From assembly GCF_048593165.1 (NCBI RefSeq), contig NZ_CP184271.1: a stretch of 64,000 nucleotides of DNA; one strand, written 5' to 3'. This DNA comes from Pectobacterium sp013449375 (GTDB lineage Bacteria > Pseudomonadota > Gammaproteobacteria > Enterobacterales > Enterobacteriaceae). Both the position numbers and the translations under genes were made by a program. Of the stretch, positions 35,752 to 44,598 are shown piece after piece. The stretch's first letter is position 1. Each line of letters opens with the position of its first letter. Below the pieces are notes generated by a model. The model made no database searches, had not been told where the DNA came from, and worked only from the letters and a program-made list of their open reading frames with translations.

Positions 35752-36858
35752 ATGGCGAACACCTTATCCCCTTTCCGTGCTGATAGCGTCGGCAGTTTCT
35801 TACGTCCAGCAGCGATTAAGGAAGCACGGCTTCAGCATCAGGCGGGCGAGATTGACGACGTAGCGCTGCGTAGCATTGAAGATCGTGAGATTCTGCGAGT
35901 AGTAGAAAAGCAGCGTGAAGCAGGCCTACAGGTTGTGACGGATGGTGAGCTGCGTCGTGCCTGGTGGCATTTCGACTTCTTTGCTGATTTGAACGGCGTG
36001 GAGCGCTACGAAGCCGATCACGGTATTCAATTCAACGGTATTCAGACCAAATCCCATGCGATTCGCGTCGTGGATAAAGTGAGTTTCAACCCCCAGCATC
36101 CGATGCTCGATCATTTCCGTTATCTGAACAGTATTTCTGGCGATGCCGTCGCTAAAATGACGATTCCAAGCCCTAGCGTGATGCACTTCCGCGGCGGTCG
36201 CAAAGCGATTGATGCGACGGTGTATCCCGATCTGGCGGACTATTTCGACGATTTGGCACAAACCTGGCGTGATGCGATTCACGCATTTTATGACGCAGGT
36301 TGTCGCTTCCTGCAACTGGATGACACCGTATGGGCCTACCTGTGCTCTGACGATCAAAAACGCCAGATCCGTGAACGTGGTGAAGATCCAGCCCAGCTGG
36401 CGCGGACCTATGCTGATGTGCTGAACAAAGCGCTGGCGGATAAACCTGAGGATCTGGTTATTGGTTTGCACGTCTGCCGCGGTAATTTCCGCTCGACCTG
36501 GATTTCTGAAGGCGGTTATGAGCCCGTGGCAGAGATTCTGTTTGGCGAAGTCAATGTTGATGCCTTCTTCCTGGAATACGATACCGAGAGAGCGGGTGGA
36601 TTTGAGCCGCTGCGCTTTGTAAAGCCTGGTCATCAGCAGGTGGTGCTAGGACTGATCACCACGAAGAACGGTGAGCTGGAAGAGGCAGAAGTTGTGCAGG
36701 CGCGCATTGCGGAAGCGGCAAAATATGTCAATCTTAGCCAGATTTGCCTGAGCCCGCAGTGTGGTTTTGCTTCAACGGAAGAGGGGAACAGCCTGACGGA
36801 AGAGCAGCAGTGGAAGAAGCTGAAACTTGTTGTGGATATCGCCAATCGCGTGTGGTGA
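35752..36858 (+). CDS. MetE C-terminal-domain-like methionine synthase (cobalamin-independent, short form)
   Basis: A 368-residue cytosolic protein like the catalytic half of MetE and like Bacillus YxjG/YxjH. Seen: SFLRPAAIKEARLQHQAG, TDGELRRAWWHFDF, the zinc-site HVCRGNFRS with cysteine, and LSPQCGFASTEEGN with the second cysteine. It probably transfers a methyl group to homocysteine; the donor is unclear because the folate-binding N-terminal half of full MetE is missing. The upstream Met boxes suggest control by MetJ. The frame opens 10 codons earlier, but AGGAGC lies before the ATG at 35752. The gene is absent between phoR and brnQ in E. coli. Confidence 0.88.
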   Translation: MANTLSPFRADSVGSFLRPAAIKEARLQHQAGEIDDVALRSIEDREILRVVEKQREAGLQVVTDGELRRAWWHFDFFADLNGVERYEADHGIQFNGIQTKSHAIRVVDKVSFNPQHPMLDHFRYLNSISGDAVAKMTIPSPSVMHFRGGRKAIDATVYPDLADYFDDLAQTWRDAIHAFYDAGCRFLQLDDTVWAYLCSDDQKRQIRERGEDPAQLARTYADVLNKALADKPEDLVIGLHVCRGNFRSTWISEGGYEPVAEILFGEVNVDAFFLEYDTERAGGFEPLRFVKPGHQQVVLGLITTKNGELEEAEVVQARIAEAAKYVNLSQICLSPQCGFASTEEGNSLTEEQQWKKLKLVVDIANRVW

Positions 36859-36898
36859 TACCGATGAGGTAGCGCTATCTCTACAACAGAGATACAGA

Positions 36899-36926
36899 GG
36901 CTGGATCATTCGATCCGGCCTTTTTT
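36899..36926 (+). terminator. rho-independent terminator of the MetE-like gene
   Basis: GGCTGGATC, loop ATTC, GATCCGGCC, then six T residues; 40 bases after the stop codon. Confidence 0.92.
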
Positions 36927-37332
36927 GTGCTCATTCTTCTGATCTCTACCCACGATGTTCTGTGAAATAGGTTTTTTTATGATCGAACAACGCATTTTAT
37001 CCCGACTTTTGTCAGTTTTATTGCAATGAAATATCGATAAATGCGCAAATCATGTGTTATGCAAAAAGAGATAAACAAATTTATATTCTTATTTTTTTGT
37101 ATAGTTAGGCTATATACTCTGGTTTTTTGATCTCCGCTTGTCTTTCTGCGCTATAAACGTTTTACTTAGCACCCAATATGGCTGTGCAAAAAATAACTTC
37201 CATGACCGCCATTTTCGTGTCGCCGGAGTGTTGGCATCATGCTTCGAGCTAACTCTTGATAAACGGCCTTTGGCGGCGATAAACGACACAGCTTTCTTTT
37301 TATCGATTTGATACAGGCAACACGACATCACT
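36927..37332 (+). promoter_or_regulatory. long leader/promoter region of brnQ
   Basis: About 400 bases without a normal-size gene. AT-rich promoter-like sequence with many TATA-like stretches lies around 37080-37125. A 24-codon frame starting at 37177 (MAVQKITSMTAIF...) and a direct repeat GATAAACG near 37257 and 37279 are present. None is a typical Leu/Ile/Val-rich attenuator peptide. Confidence 0.45.
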
Positions 37333-38652
37333 ATGAGTCATCGTTTAACGTCCAAAGATATTGTGGCATTAGGTTTTATGACCTTTGCTTTATTCGTGGG
37401 GGCTGGAAATATTATTTTCCCGCCGATGGTGGGATTACAGTCGGGAGAGCACGTTTGGACGGCAGCAATCGGCTTCCTGCTGACCGCGGTTGGTCTACCG
37501 GTGCTGACCGTGATCGCGTTGGCTCGGGTTGGCGGTGGCATTGATGCGCTCAGCTCGCCGATTGGTAAAAAAGCGGGCGTGGTTCTGGCCACGGTGTGCT
37601 ATCTGGCTGTTGGGCCACTGTTCGCTACGCCGCGTACGGCAACTGTGTCGTTTGAAGTCGGCCTGGCTCCTCTGGTCGGCAACGGAGCGTCTCCGCTGCT
37701 GATTTATAGCCTGATTTATTTTGCCATTGTTATCGCGATTTCCCTGTATCCGGGCAAACTGCTGGATACAGTTGGTCATGTGCTCGCACCGCTGAAGATC
37801 ATTGCACTGGCGGTATTGGGTCTTGCGGCGGTGCTGTGGCCTGCGGGTACGCCAATTCCGGCAACGGAAGCGTATGAGCAACTGCCGTTCTCCAATGGCT
37901 TCGTCAACGGCTATCTGACGATGGATACGCTGGGCGCGATGGTCTTTGGTATCGTGATCGTCAATGCGGCGCGCTCACGCGGGGTGTCGAACCCTATGCT
38001 GCTGACACGTTACACGATGTGGGCGGGTTTGATTGCCGGTATTGGCCTGACTCTCGTCTATTTGAGCTTGTTCCAGCTTGGTTCTGTTAGTGGCGAACTG
38101 GTGCCGCAAGCGCAGAACGGCGCTGAAATTCTCCATGCCTATGTGCAACACTCGTTTGGCAATATGGGGAGCAGCTTCCTGGCGTTGTTAATCTTTATCG
38201 CCTGTCTGGTGACGGCGGTGGGGCTAACCTGTGCCTGTGCAGAATTCTTTGCGCAATACCTGCCGTTGTCTTACCGCACGCTGGTGTTTGTGCTGGGCAT
38301 CTTCTCAATGGTGGTGTCTAACCTAGGTCTTAGCCATCTGATCCAACTTTCTATTCCTGTACTGACGGCGATTTATCCGCCATGTATCATTTTGGTTTTA
38401 TTGAGCTTTACGCTGCGCTGGTGGAATAGCGCGTCACGTATTGTGGCACCCGTCATGCTCGTTAGTCTGTTATTTGGCATGATTGATGGTATAAAATCGT
38501 CGGCCTTCAAATCGCTGTTGCCAGAGTGGAGCCTCAACCTGCCGCTGAGTGAGCAAGGGTTGGCCTGGCTACCACCGTCACTGCTGATTTTGCTGGTCGC
38601 GGTGATTTACGACAGACTTTGTGGTCGTCAGGAAGTGACGGTACATCAATAA
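37333..38652 (+). CDS. brnQ: branched-chain amino acid transporter BrnQ
   Basis: A 439-residue inner-membrane carrier (LIVCS family) that takes up leucine, isoleucine and valine with a cation. About twelve membrane helices span the protein; family landmarks are FVGAGNIIFPPMVGLQSGE near residue 22 and LFATPRTATVSFEVG near residue 97. Gene order with phoR upstream and proY downstream is as in E. coli. Its ribosome site is weak. Confidence 0.96.
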   Translation: MSHRLTSKDIVALGFMTFALFVGAGNIIFPPMVGLQSGEHVWTAAIGFLLTAVGLPVLTVIALARVGGGIDALSSPIGKKAGVVLATVCYLAVGPLFATPRTATVSFEVGLAPLVGNGASPLLIYSLIYFAIVIAISLYPGKLLDTVGHVLAPLKIIALAVLGLAAVLWPAGTPIPATEAYEQLPFSNGFVNGYLTMDTLGAMVFGIVIVNAARSRGVSNPMLLTRYTMWAGLIAGIGLTLVYLSLFQLGSVSGELVPQAQNGAEILHAYVQHSFGNMGSSFLALLIFIACLVTAVGLTCACAEFFAQYLPLSYRTLVFVLGIFSMVVSNLGLSHLIQLSIPVLTAIYPPCIILVLLSFTLRWWNSASRIVAPVMLVSLLFGMIDGIKSSAFKSLLPEWSLNLPLSEQGLAWLPPSLLILLVAVIYDRLCGRQEVTVHQ

Positions 38653-38723
38653 TATCGTTAATGCCTGATAGCGCTGGGGTGGTAGGGATATTGTATTGCT
38701 CCAGCACAGAGTTGGGTTTCTGC

Positions 38724-38755
38724 ACCACAGGTATTTGCCTGTGGTTTTTCTTTTT
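38724..38755 (+). terminator. rho-independent terminator between brnQ and proY
   Basis: ACCACAGG, loop TATTTG, CCTGTGGT, followed by a T-rich run; 71 bases after the brnQ stop codon. Confidence 0.9.
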
Positions 38756-38793
38756 GTAATGTTTTTCTTTCTATAAGACAGGGTTGCTTATCA

Positions 38794-40170
38794 ATGGAAC
38801 AACCATCTTCCAAGCTCAAGCGTGGGTTAAGCACGCGGCATATTCGCTTTATCGCCCTTGGCTCGGCGATCGGAACCGGTCTTTTTTATGGTTCCGCGAG
38901 TGCGATCCAAATGGCAGGCCCCAGTGTGTTACTGGCTTATCTGATCGGCGGGGTTGTTGCGTACATCATCATGCGCGCTCTGGGTGAAATGTCGGTACAC
39001 AACCCGCAGTCCAGTTCATTTTCTCGCTATGCACAAGACTACCTTGGGCCATTAGCGGGTTATATCACTGGCTGGACCTACTGCTTTGAGATGTTGATTG
39101 TTGCCATTGCCGATGTGACTGCGTTTGGCATCTACATGGGGGTCTGGTTCCCTGCGGTACCGCACTGGGTGTGGGTTTTGAGTGTGGTGCTCATCATTGG
39201 CGCGATTAACCTGATGAATGTGAAAGCCTTTGGTGAACTGGAGTTCTGGCTCTCGTTCTTCAAGGTTGCCACCATTATCATTATGATCGTTGCGGGGATC
39301 GGTATTATTGTCTGGGGGATTGGCAACGGCGGTGAACCGACTGGCATTCATAATCTCTGGAGTAATGGTGGGTTCTTCAGTAACGGCGTGATGGGGATGA
39401 TTCTCTCGCTGCAACTGGTGATGTTTGCGTATGGCGGCGTGGAGATCATCGGAATTACCGCTGGTGAAGCCAAAGATCCGCATAAATCCATCCCTCGCGC
39501 GATTAACTCGGTGCCGTGGCGTATTCTGGTGTTCTATGTCGGTACACTGTTTGTGATCATGTCGATTTACCCGTGGAATCAGGTCGGAACCAACGGGAGT
39601 CCGTTCGTTCTGACGTTCCAACATATGGGCATTACGGCGGCGGCCGGCATCCTGAATTTTGTTGTTATTACGGCGTCGCTGTCGGCGATTAACAGCGATG
39701 TCTTCGGCGTAGGCCGTATGCTGCATGGAATGGCAGAGCAGGGGCATGCGCCGAAGGTATTTAGCCGTATTTCCAAACGCGGTATTCCGTGGGTAACGGT
39801 TGTCGTGATGATGACGGCGCTGTTGGTCGCGGTGTACCTGAACTACATTATGCCTGGCAAAGTTTTCCTGGTGATCGCTTCCCTGGCAACGTTTGCGACG
39901 GTGTGGGTGTGGATCATGATTCTGTTTTCTCAGATTGCGTTCCGTCGCCGTCTGAGTCCAGATGAAGTAAAAGCGCTGGCGTTCCCGCTGCGCGGCGGTA
40001 TCGCGACCTCCGTGTTCGGTATTGTCTTCCTGTTCTTCATCATCGGTCTGATCGGCTACTTCCCTGATACGCGCGTGTCGTTGTATGTCGGTATCATCTG
40101 GATAGCGCTGCTTTTAGTGGGCTATGTCTGGAAGAAGAAACGTCAGAACGCGGTAGCGGCACAGAATTAA
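38794..40170 (+). CDS. proY: proline-specific permease ProY
   Basis: A 458-residue amino-acid permease of the APC superfamily with about twelve membrane helices. It matches E. coli ProY nearly residue by residue in LKRGLSTRHIRFIALGSAIG, GPSVLLAYLIGGVVAYIIMR and SAINSDVFGVGRMLHGMAEQ. ProY is described as a cryptic proline transporter, and its natural substrate is not fully settled. Separated from brnQ by a terminator, so it has its own promoter. Confidence 0.95.
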   Translation: MEQPSSKLKRGLSTRHIRFIALGSAIGTGLFYGSASAIQMAGPSVLLAYLIGGVVAYIIMRALGEMSVHNPQSSSFSRYAQDYLGPLAGYITGWTYCFEMLIVAIADVTAFGIYMGVWFPAVPHWVWVLSVVLIIGAINLMNVKAFGELEFWLSFFKVATIIIMIVAGIGIIVWGIGNGGEPTGIHNLWSNGGFFSNGVMGMILSLQLVMFAYGGVEIIGITAGEAKDPHKSIPRAINSVPWRILVFYVGTLFVIMSIYPWNQVGTNGSPFVLTFQHMGITAAAGILNFVVITASLSAINSDVFGVGRMLHGMAEQGHAPKVFSRISKRGIPWVTVVVMMTALLVAVYLNYIMPGKVFLVIASLATFATVWVWIMILFSQIAFRRRLSPDEVKALAFPLRGGIATSVFGIVFLFFIIGLIGYFPDTRVSLYVGIIWIALLLVGYVWKKKRQNAVAAQN

Positions 40171-40239
40171 GTTAGTCGATTGCTATCGGAAGAAGCACTC
40201 CTGTTGGAGTAATACCGATCGTTTAAGGATCGAGATACC

Positions 40240-40295
40240 GGGGGCTACCACGGTGTGAGGCATCCCTGCGGGAACCTCATCACCGTGTTTCCCCC
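40240..40295. repeat. long imperfect hairpin between convergent proY and ybdG
   Basis: CACGGTGTGAGG pairs with CCTCATCACCGTG with one bulged base. Inside the loop TCCC and GGGA pair again, and outside GGGGG pairs with CCCCC after a three-base gap. It could end transcription from both sides or be a REP-like unit; no T-run follows. Confidence 0.65.
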
Positions 40296-40351
40296 TAAAT
40301 CCAAGCTTAAGTGAGCGTTATTGCCACCTGAGCGCTTTTCTTGAATCGATA

Positions 40352-41626
40352 TTACGCTTTCGGAGCCGTCATTTGCTGTGCCATGACCCGCATGTCGTGA
40401 CCGGTTGGGGTTTGATGAATGCGCAGATCGAACTCTGGCAGAATCGCAAAGATATGGTCGAAAATGTCAGACTGAATGCTTTCATAATCGACCCAGGCGG
40501 TCGTGTTGGTAAACGCATAAATTTCCAGCGGCACCCCGTCTGACGTTGGCGCGAGCTGCCGTACCATCAGCGTCATCCCCTTATGAATACTTGGATGCGA
40601 GCGCAGATAAACCTGAAGGTAGGCGCGGAACGTGCCTAAGTTCGTCAGACGGCGACCATTCAGCGGTGAGGTCAGATCGGAGTCGGACTGGGCGTTGTGC
40701 TGATCCAGTTCGTTTTTCTTGTTCTGAATGTAGGGTGACAAGAGTTTGCTGCGCAGCAACCGCGCCTGCTCGCCTTCCGTCATAAAATGCACACTGGTGG
40801 TATCGATATTGATACTGCGCTTGATGCGTCTGCCCCCAGACTCTGACATCGAACGCCAGTTCTTGAAGGAGTCTGACACCAACGCATAAGTTGGAATGGT
40901 TGTGACGGTATTGTCCCAGTTTTTCACTTTCACCGTCGTTAGCCCAATGTCGATAACCGCGCCGTCAGCGCCGTATTTCGGCATTTCTAGCCAGTCTCCC
41001 AGCGTGAGCATATCGTTGGCAGAAAGCTGGATGCCTGCGACCAACCCCATAATCGGGTCTTTGAACACCAACATCAGTACGGCGGCCATCGCACCTAATC
41101 CACTAATCAGAATCAGTGGGGATTTCCCGATGAGCAGTGACACCACCATGATGCTGATAACGATAGTGGCAATCAGTTTCAGGCTCTGGAAGATACCGCG
41201 CAGCGGCAACTGTGCCGCGACTTTGGTTCGGGCGGAAACGTTGAGCAGAACGTCGAGCAGTGAGAACAACGACAGCAGCGCAAAAATCATGATCCACACT
41301 TGGGAGCAGATGATGAGTGTTTCACGAGTTTCACTCTGCGAAGGCAGCCACACAAAGACCTGAATATTGAGGATCACCCCTTGTAGCAAAAAAGCCAACC
41401 GGTTAAACAGGTTGTGTTGCGTTAACGCCTGTTTCCACCCGTGCCCCTCGGTTTTTCCAGGCTTATTGAGTGAACGCAGCACCATTCTTTTCAGCACAAC
41501 CTGATGCAAAATCAGGTGAATGACGGCAGAAATGAGCAATATCAGCCCAAGAACAATCAGTAACGCAATGATGCTAGCGTGTTGTATTCCGGCTTCTCTC
41601 AGCCACAGCGCGAGATTTTGTTGCAT
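40352..41626 (-). CDS. ybdG: YbdG-type mechanosensitive channel (MscS family)
   Basis: A 424-residue inner-membrane protein with five predicted helices in the first half and an MscS-like pore helix and beta domain. The region LISGLGAMAAVLMLVFKDPI, then GIQLSANDMLTLGDWLEMPK and YGADGAVIDIGLTTVKVKNWD, matches E. coli YbdG, which contributes to the miniconductance channel MscM in osmotic downshock. The frame is open 46 codons upstream; the ATG at 41626 has AAAGGAG right before it and fits the family. Single gene. It is not at this place in E. coli. Confidence 0.93.
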   Translation of the reverse strand: MQQNLALWLREAGIQHASIIALLIVLGLILLISAVIHLILHQVVLKRMVLRSLNKPGKTEGHGWKQALTQHNLFNRLAFLLQGVILNIQVFVWLPSQSETRETLIICSQVWIMIFALLSLFSLLDVLLNVSARTKVAAQLPLRGIFQSLKLIATIVISIMVVSLLIGKSPLILISGLGAMAAVLMLVFKDPIMGLVAGIQLSANDMLTLGDWLEMPKYGADGAVIDIGLTTVKVKNWDNTVTTIPTYALVSDSFKNWRSMSESGGRRIKRSINIDTTSVHFMTEGEQARLLRSKLLSPYIQNKKNELDQHNAQSDSDLTSPLNGRRLTNLGTFRAYLQVYLRSHPSIHKGMTLMVRQLAPTSDGVPLEIYAFTNTTAWVDYESIQSDIFDHIFAILPEFDLRIHQTPTGHDMRVMAQQMTAPKA

Positions 41627-41783
41627 GCGTTCTCCTTTATTCCAATGAATCTGTCGTGCATTAACACGATGTGAGGTTAAGGCTAAGGATTTAGCGTCCT
41701 CAGTCAACCTTTTGTATTCTCTGGAATCGCGTAGAAAAGGCTGGAACGGTGTGAGGAAGAACATCGGGGAAAATCGCGGCTAA

Positions 41784-41813
41784 AGAAAAAGCCAGTCGCA
41801 TAGCAACTGGCTT
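41784..41813 (-). terminator. rho-independent terminator of the peroxiredoxin gene
   Basis: On the minus strand AAGCCAGT, loop of nine bases, ACTGGCTT, then TTTCTTT. It lies 35 bases after the peroxiredoxin stop codon. Confidence 0.88.
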
Positions 41814-41846
41814 GATCATCCTTGCCCTGTAGGCAGGATGAGGGAA

Positions 41847-42449
41847 TTACAGCTTGTCTGCGTTCTCAGACAGGTATTTCGCTACACCGTCTGGTGACGC
41901 GCCCATACCGGATTTCCCTTTTTCCCACTGTGCTGGGCACACTTCGCCGTGCTCTTCGTGGAATTGCAGGGCATCAACGGTACGCAGCATTTCGTCGATG
42001 TTACGACCCAGCGGCAGATCGTTCACCACCTGGTGGCGAACCACGCCGTTTTTGTCGATCAGGAAAGAACCACGCAGTGCAACACCCGCTTCTGGGTGCT
42101 CAATGCCGTAGGCCTTCTGGATTTCGCGCTTAATGTCAGCAACCATCGCGTATTGCACTTCGCCGATGCCGCCTTTGTCCACAGGGGTTTTACGCCATGC
42201 GTTGTGGACGAATTCGGAGTCGAATGAAACACCAACCACTTCTACGCCGCGTTTCTTGAACTCGGCATAGCGGTGATCGAAAGCAATCAGTTCTGACGGA
42301 CAAACGAAGGTGAAGTCCATCGGCCAGAAGAAGATCACGGCAGCTTTACCGTTGATATGCTTCTTCAGGTTGAAGTTTTCGACGATTTCGCCACTGCCTA
42401 AAACGGCAGCTGCGGTGAAGTCTGGGGCTTGACGAGTTACCAGGACCAT
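41847..42449 (-). CDS. 2-Cys peroxiredoxin (AhpC/TSA, Prx1 type)
   Basis: A 200-residue cytosolic peroxidase that reduces hydrogen peroxide and organic peroxides. The peroxidatic cysteine is residue 50 in DFTFVCPSEL, with the catalytic threonine two residues before the VC pair; the resolving cysteine is residue 171 in EVCPAQW. This is the typical 2-Cys class close to eukaryote-like Prx/TSA and distinct from E. coli AhpC (187 residues). No ahpF lies beside it, so reduction by thioredoxin is likely. An AGGAG ribosome site precedes the ATG. OxyR control is possible, but no site is visible. Confidence 0.93.
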   Translation of the reverse strand: MVLVTRQAPDFTAAAVLGSGEIVENFNLKKHINGKAAVIFFWPMDFTFVCPSELIAFDHRYAEFKKRGVEVVGVSFDSEFVHNAWRKTPVDKGGIGEVQYAMVADIKREIQKAYGIEHPEAGVALRGSFLIDKNGVVRHQVVNDLPLGRNIDEMLRTVDALQFHEEHGEVCPAQWEKGKSGMGASPDGVAKYLSENADKL

Positions 42450-42660
42450 AATTACTCCTGTAGATAGCGGTTAATGATCGGATGATATAAAAAACAGCGA
42501 CTAGTATAGGGACTCTACCTGGGTGAATACAGGCAAAGAGACCAATCAATGAGATAGCTTCTGTCTATTGAACTCATCGCTATTTCCTTTCAAGAGGCTA
42601 GATTAACCCTTTTAATGGAAAGGACAATACGTCGCGTAGAAAAACGGAAAAGTCGCGATC

Positions 42661-43242
42661 TTACAGCTGTTGCGCTTTCGCTAATTGCATCATCCGTGGA
42701 TAAAACTGCCAGAAGAGTGTTTCAAATTGGTGATAGTGCTGCTCGATATCCTGAAAAGATCCGGACAGCGCCGCCAGTTTCGGACGGCGTACCGACATTC
42801 TGTGCAGCACATCGGCGATAAACGGCAGCTCTGCATAGCGCGTCATCCAGCGCTCCGGCCAAAGATAGCGATTCAGGTTCTGAAAACGTTCAGGTGTGTG
42901 CGCCAGATGTGGTTCGATTTGTGATTGCGCGCCGTCGATAAAGGTTTGCAGAGGGGTATCCGGCACCAACTGTAACCAGTGGCGTGCAAGGTAGTGATCC
43001 CACAGCACATCCAACGTGATTGGCGCAACGCGGCGAAATTCATCGCTGAAATACTGACGTGCCTGTTTGACTTCCGGCAGGCTGTCGGTCAGCGAATCAA
43101 CGCGGCGATGCAGGCGAATACCCGCGACGATCTCGTCAGCATAGCTATCCTGCGGGTTGCCGCGCACGAAATCCGCCATCAGATTACCTAATAGGGAGCT
43201 GTCGGCCAGCGTGGCCAGATGGAGGTGAGCAAGAAAATTCAT
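42661..43242 (-). CDS. acpH: acyl carrier protein phosphodiesterase
   Basis: A 193-residue hydrolase that removes the phosphopantetheine group from ACP. It matches E. coli AcpH along its length: MNFLAHLHLATLADSSLLGN, ADFVRGNPQDSY, LHRRVDSLTD with HD-type metal ligands, ITLDVLWDHYLARHW and FWQFYPRMM. The frame can start 12 codons upstream; the chosen ATG gives the family start and length. Divergent from queA, as in E. coli. Confidence 0.95.
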   Translation of the reverse strand: MNFLAHLHLATLADSSLLGNLMADFVRGNPQDSYADEIVAGIRLHRRVDSLTDSLPEVKQARQYFSDEFRRVAPITLDVLWDHYLARHWLQLVPDTPLQTFIDGAQSQIEPHLAHTPERFQNLNRYLWPERWMTRYAELPFIADVLHRMSVRRPKLAALSGSFQDIEQHYHQFETLFWQFYPRMMQLAKAQQL

Positions 43243-43433
43243 TGAAGTAGTATATCCGCTTCTTCTTTTATTGTGCACGTCCTCTTACATGTCGGTGTGA
43301 GCATTCGCTGAGCGTAATGTTATGCGGATTGTGATGCGTTATGCCTGCCGCGTGCTTATTTCTTGCAGCCATGCGCTTGCGGCTCTAGACTAGGCCGCCC
43401 ATTTTTAATGTATTAACAGCTAAGTGAATTGCC

Positions 43434-44501
43434 ATGCGTGTTGCCGATTTTTCGTTTGAACTTCCTGAATCATTGATTGCCCATTATCCACAAGCAGAAC
43501 GCAGTGGTTGTCGCCTGCTATCGCTGGACGGGCCGACGGGAGATCTAACACATGGCGTGTTTACCGATTTGCTGGATAAACTGAATCCCGGCGATCTGCT
43601 GGTGTTCAACAATACGCGCGTGATTCCCGCTCGTTTGTTTGGCCGTAAAGCCAGCGGCGGCAAGCTGGAAGTGCTGGTGGAGCGCGTGTTGGATGACCAT
43701 CGGGTGCTGGCGCACGTTCGGGCGTCAAAAGCGCCAAAACCGGGTACTGTGCTGCTGTTGGGCGATGATGAAAGCGTTAAAGCGACGATGACGGCTCGCC
43801 ACGATGCGCTGTTTGAACTGCATTTCGATGATTCCCGTGATGTCCTGTCGATCCTGAATGATATCGGCCACATGCCGCTACCGCCTTATATCGACAGGCC
43901 CGATGAAGACGCCGATCGTGAGCTGTATCAGACCGTGTATAGCCAACGTCCGGGTGCCGTAGCCGCGCCGACGGCAGGTTTACACTTTGATGAACCAATG
44001 CTGGCTGCGCTACGCGAGAAGGGCATCGACATGGCGTTCGTGACGCTGCACGTGGGAGCGGGGACGTTCCAGCCTGTTCGCGTCGATACGATTGAAGATC
44101 ACATCATGCACGCCGAATATGCCGAAGTGCCGCAGGATGTCGTTGATGCTGTGCTGGCGTGCAAAGCGCGGGGAAACCGCGTGATCGCCGTTGGCACCAC
44201 TTCGGTACGATCGCTGGAAAGCGCCGCACAAGCCAGCCAGAATGCGCCGATCGAACCGTTCTTCGGCGATACCAAAATTTTCATCTATCCGGGCTATCAC
44301 TACCGCATTATCGATGCATTGGTGACCAACTTCCATTTACCCGAATCGACGTTAATCATGCTGGTGTCGGCCTTTGCTGGCTACCAGAACACAATGTCTG
44401 CCTACCGCCAGGCGGTGGCAGAGCAGTATCGTTTTTTCAGCTACGGTGATGCGATGTTTATCACGCACAACCCGATGGCCGAGCAGGAAAAAGTGGGATA
44501 A
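43434..44501 (+). CDS. queA: tRNA preQ1(34) S-adenosylmethionine ribosyltransferase-isomerase
   Basis: A 355-residue enzyme that moves the ribosyl group of SAM onto preQ1-modified tRNA to make epoxyqueuosine. Family stretches include DFSFELPESLIAHYP, LLVFNNTRVIPARLFG, PTAGLHFDEPML and VGAGTFQPVRVD. First gene of the queA-tgt-yajC-secDF cluster; 97 bases separate it from tgt. Confidence 0.97.
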   Translation: MRVADFSFELPESLIAHYPQAERSGCRLLSLDGPTGDLTHGVFTDLLDKLNPGDLLVFNNTRVIPARLFGRKASGGKLEVLVERVLDDHRVLAHVRASKAPKPGTVLLLGDDESVKATMTARHDALFELHFDDSRDVLSILNDIGHMPLPPYIDRPDEDADRELYQTVYSQRPGAVAAPTAGLHFDEPMLAALREKGIDMAFVTLHVGAGTFQPVRVDTIEDHIMHAEYAEVPQDVVDAVLACKARGNRVIAVGTTSVRSLESAAQASQNAPIEPFFGDTKIFIYPGYHYRIIDALVTNFHLPESTLIMLVSAFAGYQNTMSAYRQAVAEQYRFFSYGDAMFITHNPMAEQEKVG

Positions 44502-44598
44502 ACCCGGTTTTCTGCACACTAGCGATGCCACAGACCACGCTCTGTCAGGCATTAATACATCATTACCATCAGACTGTTTTTCTGATGCCGGAGGTTAA

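Noticed and set aside
35926..36633. 235-codon minus-strand frame antisense to the MetE-like gene
   Set aside because: Shadow of a clear plus-strand gene with matching family motifs.
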